This document shows positions 5,313 through 8,565 of a stretch of DNA of 8,565 nucleotides, piece after piece; the first letter of the stretch is position 1; every line of letters starts with the position of its first letter. The notes beneath the pieces are model-generated. The model saw only the letters and a list, made by a program, of their open reading frames with translations. It was not told where the DNA came from and ran no database searches. Source of the stretch: Myxococcales bacterium (GTDB lineage Bacteria > Myxococcota > Bradymonadia > UBA7976 > UBA1532); contig JAGQJJ010000128.1 of NCBI GenBank assembly GCA_020430675.1, positions 1 to 8,565 of the forward strand, in the 5' to 3' direction. A program made the translations under genes and the position numbers.

Positions 5313-7100
5313 ATGCGCGCCACATTCCTCGCCCCGTTGATCCTCCTCGCCGGTTGCAGCCTGATCATCGACACCGGTGAGCTGCCTCCCGACAACCCCG
5401 CCGTCGACTCTGGCCACGACGCCGCCATCGATGCCACGCTGGATTCGGAGCCCGACGGGCCGCCCGATGCCTGGCCGGACGGCCCACCTGACAGCGCCTA
5501 CGAACCGCCTGACACCACCGTGGACCCCATCGACCAGGGAAAAATCGACGGTCCACCGACCTGCGATGACGACGATGAGGACGGCTATGGCGAGGGCTGC
5601 GCGGCCGGACCGGATTGCGACGACAACAACCCGGACGTGCACCCAGGCGCCGAAGAGACGTGCAACGCGCGGGACGACGACTGCGATGAAGCGACCGATG
5701 AGGGCGTCGCCGGCGTCGACGTGCCCTGCACGGTCGGCGTGGGCGCCTGCGCGGTCGAAGGCCAGCAGCGGTGCACACCTGAGGGCGACCTGACGTGCGA
5801 CGCGGTCGCCGACATGGCGCGGCCCGAGCGCTGCAACGGCATCGATGATGACTGCGACGACGCGGTCGACGAGACGTGGCCCGACCTGGGCGAGCCGTGC
5901 ACCGTCGGCGTGGGCGCCTGCATGGCCGAGGGCGTGCGCGCTTGCGCCGAAGACGGCACCGTCATCTGTGACGCCGGGCCCGGGGCGGGCGGCGAAGAGA
6001 CCTGCAACGGCGCCGACGACGACTGCGATGGCACCGTCGACGAAGGCTTCGAGGTGGGCGAAGTCTGCACAAGCGGTCAGGGCCTCTGCGCGCGCGAGGG
6101 CCAGCTCGCCTGCGACGCGGATGGCGAGCGCTATTGCGATGCGCCCGCGGGCGACCCGCGGCCGGAGACCTGCGATGGCCGCGACGAGGACTGCGATGGC
6201 AGCATCGATGAGGACTTCGCGATCGGCCAGCCCTGCACCGCCGGCCTGGGCGTCTGCGCCGCCGACGGCGTGCGCGTCTGCGACACCCCGGCGCGCGCGG
6301 TCTGCAGCGCCACGCCGGGTATGGCGTCGCCCGAGCAGTGCAACATGCTCGATGACGACTGCGATGGCTCGGTCGACGAGAACTTCCTGGTCGGCGCCCG
6401 CTGCCAGAACGGCCTGGGCGCCTGCCGCGCCAACGGCGTGGTCGAGTGCCGCAACGGCGACGCGGTCTGCAACGCGGTGCCCGGCGAGCCGCAGCCCGAG
6501 GAGTGCAACGGCTTCGACGACGACTGCGACGACGCCATCGACGAGGGGTTCCTGCTCGCGTTTGACGACCGCCGCTGCGGCGCCTGCGACCGGGCCTGCG
6601 ACCCGGGCTCGGTGTGCCTCGGCGGCCAGTGCCAGGCGGCGCCGTTCATCTTCGACGGCACCCTGCACGGCGCGGGCGTGCCACCGGGCTGGCAGGTCTG
6701 CCACCAGGGCATCTACTCCGAGCGCGTCGCGCTGCAGCCCATCCTCGACCGCTGCCAGGGCGACTACATCATGTACGGCTGCCGGCAGGTCGGCGACGTC
6801 GCCTGGACGCTGCTCGCCATGGGCGCGCGCACGGCGGTGCTGCGCCCGACGGGCGGCGGCAGCGCCAACCTGACGCCTCACAACGGCGTGCAGTGGTACT
6901 TCGACGCCAATATCAGCATCGGCTTTGCGCCGCTCGACGCCGAGGTCAACCGCAACGGCTGCGACGTCGCCGACCCCGGTGACGACGACCGGCTCTGCTG
7001 GCACGCCAACGCCGGACAGCTCTCGGGCGGCTGGCGCTGCGGCGCGGCGACCGCCCTCAACGGCAGCGCCGACTGGGAGCGCGCGATCTGGACGCGCTGA
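5313..7100 (+). CDS. MopE-like lipoprotein with six Cys/Asp metal-binding-type repeats
   Basis: This 595-residue protein is predicted to be a cell-surface or outer-membrane lipoprotein. MRATFLAPLILLAGC ends in a classic LAGC lipobox (Cys15). An acidic Asp/Pro linker runs to about residue 83. A calcium-binding-like segment follows (DDDDEDGYGEGC at 85-96, GPDCDDNNPDVHPGAEE at 99-115). Then come six copies of the motif C-N-x-x-D-D-D-C-D-x-x-x-D-E, at residues 117, 174, 231, 287, 343 and 398, separated by Cys-paired spacers such as CTVGVGAC. This is the MopE-type 'protein metal binding site' motif, named after a copper-binding surface protein of Methylococcus. After the last repeat is CGACDRACDPGSVCLGGQC (425-443), then a C-terminal domain of about 150 residues with six Cys and segments NGVQWYF, GFAPLDAE and GGWRCG. 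I recall similar tails in other secreted bacterial proteins but cannot name them. Metal binding is inferred from the motif. The ATG is placed by the signal peptide; the longer upstream frame from 4767 is antisense to the neighbour. Confidence 0.9.
   Translation: MRATFLAPLILLAGCSLIIDTGELPPDNPAVDSGHDAAIDATLDSEPDGPPDAWPDGPPDSAYEPPDTTVDPIDQGKIDGPPTCDDDDEDGYGEGCAAGPDCDDNNPDVHPGAEETCNARDDDCDEATDEGVAGVDVPCTVGVGACAVEGQQRCTPEGDLTCDAVADMARPERCNGIDDDCDDAVDETWPDLGEPCTVGVGACMAEGVRACAEDGTVICDAGPGAGGEETCNGADDDCDGTVDEGFEVGEVCTSGQGLCAREGQLACDADGERYCDAPAGDPRPETCDGRDEDCDGSIDEDFAIGQPCTAGLGVCAADGVRVCDTPARAVCSATPGMASPEQCNMLDDDCDGSVDENFLVGARCQNGLGACRANGVVECRNGDAVCNAVPGEPQPEECNGFDDDCDDAIDEGFLLAFDDRRCGACDRACDPGSVCLGGQCQAAPFIFDGTLHGAGVPPGWQVCHQGIYSERVALQPILDRCQGDYIMYGCRQVGDVAWTLLAMGARTAVLRPTGGGSANLTPHNGVQWYFDANISIGFAPLDAEVNRNGCDVADPGDDDRLCWHANAGQLSGGWRCGAATALNGSADWERAIWTR
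5661..6548 (+). repeat. Six in-frame MopE-type repeats
   Basis: Repeat units begin with TGC at 5661, 5832, 6003, 6171, 6339 and 6504. The spacings are 171, 171, 168, 168 and 165 bases, all multiples of three, so the unit shrinks from 57 to 55 codons along the gene. The unit core encodes DDDCD preceded by CNxx or CDGR. The nucleotide copies are diverged outside the core, indicating old duplication under protein-level selection. Confidence 0.85.
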
Positions 7101-7171
7101 TGCGCTGCTTTTCTTGGCCCGCCCCGCGAGATCGGGTTGACTGATCGCGCACATCTTCCGCTGGAGCGCTC
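7101..7171 (+). other. Short spacer downstream of the MopE-like gene
   Basis: The spacer contains an imperfect hairpin around 7126-7150 (GCGAGATC and GATCGCGC arms with one mismatch) but no following T-run, so a terminator is not supported. GGAG at 7163-7166, five bases before the ATG at 7172, is the ribosome binding site of the next gene. No promoter is evident, so co-transcription with the MopE-like gene is possible. Confidence 0.45.
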
Positions 7172-7951
7172 ATGATCGCGGTTCCCCTGATCATCGCCGA
7201 CCTGCTCGAGAACAACACCTGGGCCGAGCTGGGCAATGGCCACCTCAACCTGCCCGAAGCGATGCTCAACCGGCTGCTGGGCTCGATCTCGATGCCCGGC
7301 CCCATCCGGCGCCTGCGGTTGACCTGCCGGCCGGGCACGCTGGTGATCACGGTGCAGCTCGATCTGCACGAGAAGGGCATCCCGCTCGAACCCGAGGTCG
7401 ACCAGGTCTTCGAGCTGGAGCAGGTGCGCCTCGACGCCGCCCATCGGTTCATCGTGCTGCGCCCGATCGGCGGCCTGGTGCTGCGCGAAGAGACGCTCAG
7501 CCGGCGCCGCTTCTCGCCGTTTGTGCTGGCCGCGCTCAACCGCATCCTGCACACACCGACGCTGCTCGGCCTCGTGCGCGAGCAGTTCCCGCGGCATATC
7601 AGCTATGAGCAGGGGCGACTGCACATCAGCCTCAGCGACGTGCCCGCGCTGCGCAAGACCTTCAAGATCGGCGGCGCGCGCGTGCCGCTGCTCTCGGTGC
7701 TGCACATTCGCGGCATTCGCATCGTGCCCGGGCGTGCGGTCATCCGCCTCGCGCTTGACAAGGCCGCGTTCGTCGACGCGCTGCGCGCGCCGCCCCCCGA
7801 GCCGGAGGCCACCGAAGAGAGACCCGAGCCCGAAGCCCCGGCGGCCTCGGCGCCGATGCCCTTCCCCGAAGAGACGCCCGTCGACGCCGCGCGCCGCATG
7901 GGCCGCGCCGGCCTGCGCCTGATCGGCCGCACCCTCGGCCGGGGGCGTTGA
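7172..7951 (+). CDS. Conserved-looking hypothetical protein with Pro/Glu-rich tail
   Basis: I do not recognise this 259-residue protein. It has no signal peptide and no long membrane helix, so it is probably cytoplasmic or peripheral to the membrane. Residues 1-205 contain several beta-type stretches: IRRLRLTCRPGTLVITVQLDL (split around 45-65), FIVLRPIGGLVL (93-104), GRLHISLSDV (148-157), and IRGIRIVPGRAVIRLALDK (179-197). These alternate with amphipathic helices such as FSPFVLAALNRIL (114-126). Two of the strands follow a similar xGRxxIxL pattern, which hints at an internal duplication of a beta-rich unit; a lipid-binding fold is possible but unproven. Residues 206-237 are Pro/Glu-rich, and the end (240-259) is a basic amphipathic helix that could touch membranes or nucleic acid. 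The start is supported by GGAG five bases upstream. It sits 71 bases after the MopE-like gene and converges on the next gene with a 13-base gap. Confidence 0.8.
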   Translation: MIAVPLIIADLLENNTWAELGNGHLNLPEAMLNRLLGSISMPGPIRRLRLTCRPGTLVITVQLDLHEKGIPLEPEVDQVFELEQVRLDAAHRFIVLRPIGGLVLREETLSRRRFSPFVLAALNRILHTPTLLGLVREQFPRHISYEQGRLHISLSDVPALRKTFKIGGARVPLLSVLHIRGIRIVPGRAVIRLALDKAAFVDALRAPPPEPEATEERPEPEAPAASAPMPFPEETPVDAARRMGRAGLRLIGRTLGRGR

Positions 7952-7964
7952 CGACCGCCCAGTC

Positions 7965-8565
7965 TTACTGCACGCGCTCGGCCGTCACTTCGCAGGTGTA
8001 GTCCCGCCCGTCGCGATACGACCCGGTGAACACCGAGAAGCGGCCACCCAGCGGGCACTCGAACGTCGTGCTCGGGCAGTAGTTGCTGCAGCTGTCATCG
8101 TTCTGCGCGAGCGCGCTCGCCGAGAGGCAGGGCGTATCGCCGGGGCAGACGCGCATGATGGGATCGCCCGCGCAGGCCTGGCCGATATTGCAGCCCTCGC
8201 CATCGGGGTTGCAGCCGACGTGATACATGAAGCCGGGCAGGCAATCGCCATCGATCTGCGCCGCATGCCACCCGCAGGTGCGCTCCAGGCCCTCTTCGCC
8301 GTCGTTCTCGCAGGCCCGCTCGATCTGTGGCGGCCCGGTGCGGACCGCCAGGTCGCAGACATAGGGCTCGCCATCGACGTTGGGCGCCGTCCAGATCGTA
8401 TAGACGCCGCTGTCGGGGCACGGGAACTCAAGATGGGGGCACGGGCTGTCATCGCAACCGCCATTGCGCTGCCCCAGCGCGCTCGACGGCAGGCATTGGG
8501 TGCCTTCGCCGTCGCAGACGCGCAGCATGGGATCGCCCTCGCACACCGGCCCGAAGTCCCCGCAG
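7965..8565 (-). CDS. Cys-rich, tandemly duplicated secreted-type protein, 5' end missing
   Basis: The reading frame is open to the right edge of the window, so the N-terminus and any signal peptide lie outside it. About 200 residues are visible, with some 25 cysteines and many Asp and Gly. Two copies of one unit are clear. The upstream copy reads CEGDPMLRVC, then CLPSSALGQ, CDDSPCPHLEFPCP and YVCDL. The downstream copy reads CAGDPIMRVC, then CLSASALAQ, CSNYCPSTTFECP and YTCEV. The period is 123 residues (369 bases), with nearly every cysteine conserved, implying disulfide-bonded modules outside the cytoplasm. Between them lies another Cys-containing segment, CGWHAAQIDGDC to VGCNPDGEGC. The stop is TAA at 7965-7967. 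I do not recognise the family by name; the style resembles myxobacterial surface or secreted Cys-rich proteins. Confidence 0.82.
   Translation of the reverse strand, partial: CGDFGPVCEGDPMLRVCDGEGTQCLPSSALGQRNGGCDDSPCPHLEFPCPDSGVYTIWTAPNVDGEPYVCDLAVRTGPPQIERACENDGEEGLERTCGWHAAQIDGDCLPGFMYHVGCNPDGEGCNIGQACAGDPIMRVCPGDTPCLSASALAQNDDSCSNYCPSTTFECPLGGRFSVFTGSYRDGRDYTCEVTAERVQ
7967..8565 (-). repeat. Two-copy 123-residue (369-base) protein repeat
   Basis: Cys at residue-equivalent positions recur 369 bases apart. GDPMLRVC at the right edge aligns with GDPIMRVC, and ALGQ with ALAQ. The second copy runs to the C-terminus, while the first may be preceded by further copies beyond the window. Confidence 0.75.

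Noticed and set aside
5171..5437. Extension of the CBM48-like lipoprotein upstream to 5437
   Set aside because: It would overlap the divergent gene and place the signal peptide internally; GGAG supports the ATG at 5170.
5661..6548. Regular repeats as a CRISPR array or satellite
   Set aside because: The units are 165-171 bases, always a multiple of three, diverged in DNA but conserved in protein, so they are coding domain repeats.
7126..7150. Possible terminator after the MopE-like gene
   Set aside because: The hairpin is imperfect and lacks a T-run.
5277..7154. Long minus-strand open frame of about 625 codons opposite the MopE-like gene
   Set aside because: It is rich in Ala/Val/Arg with no domain sense. 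It is open because the GC-rich third positions of the real gene avoid stops on the other strand, and the plus strand has a lipobox and clear motif repeats.

Overview
The window is very GC-rich, with strong G/C bias at codon third positions. It encodes protein types typical of predatory or social deltaproteobacteria: a PknK-style protein kinase, MopE-type Cys/Asp repeat lipoproteins, and lipoproteins with Asp/Ala/Pro linkers. I infer a member of the Myxococcota or a neighbouring phylum (Polyangia- or Bradymonadales-like). The species cannot be told from the sequence.

Layout from left to right. Positions 1-206 read on the plus strand like the inside of an unidentified protein. From about 205 to 2377 on the minus strand lies a Ser/Thr protein kinase fused to an ATPase (PknK-like). 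Its recognisable sequence stops abruptly near 205 although the frame stays open to the window edge. Upstream of it, 63 bases away on the same strand (2441-4366), is a STAND-type ATPase with a membrane segment, a coiled coil and a TonB/AgmX-like C-terminal domain. Next on the minus strand (4472-5170) is a lipoprotein with a CBM48/AMPK-type glycogen-binding-like domain. A divergent 142-base spacer leads to a plus-strand lipoprotein (5313-7100) with six MopE-type metal-binding-like repeats and a Cys-containing C-terminal domain. This is followed by an unrecognised 259-residue protein (7172-7951, plus). The right edge (7965-8565, minus) holds the 3' part of a Cys-rich secreted-type protein built from a tandem duplication. 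It converges on the previous gene with a 13-base gap.

How the parts may work together (inference): the ATPase and kinase genes look like one transcription unit, preceded by an AT-rich promoter-like island at 4402-4442. They could form an envelope-to-cytoplasm signalling pair. The two divergent lipoproteins and the right-edge Cys-rich protein belong to the cell-surface repertoire. There is no mobile element, CRISPR array, rRNA or tRNA that I can see. No gene-free stretch exceeds 300 bases; the longest spacer is 142 bases. The main oddities are the apparent head-to-head junction of two truncated reading frames near 190-215 and the STAND-TM-TonB-like fusion.
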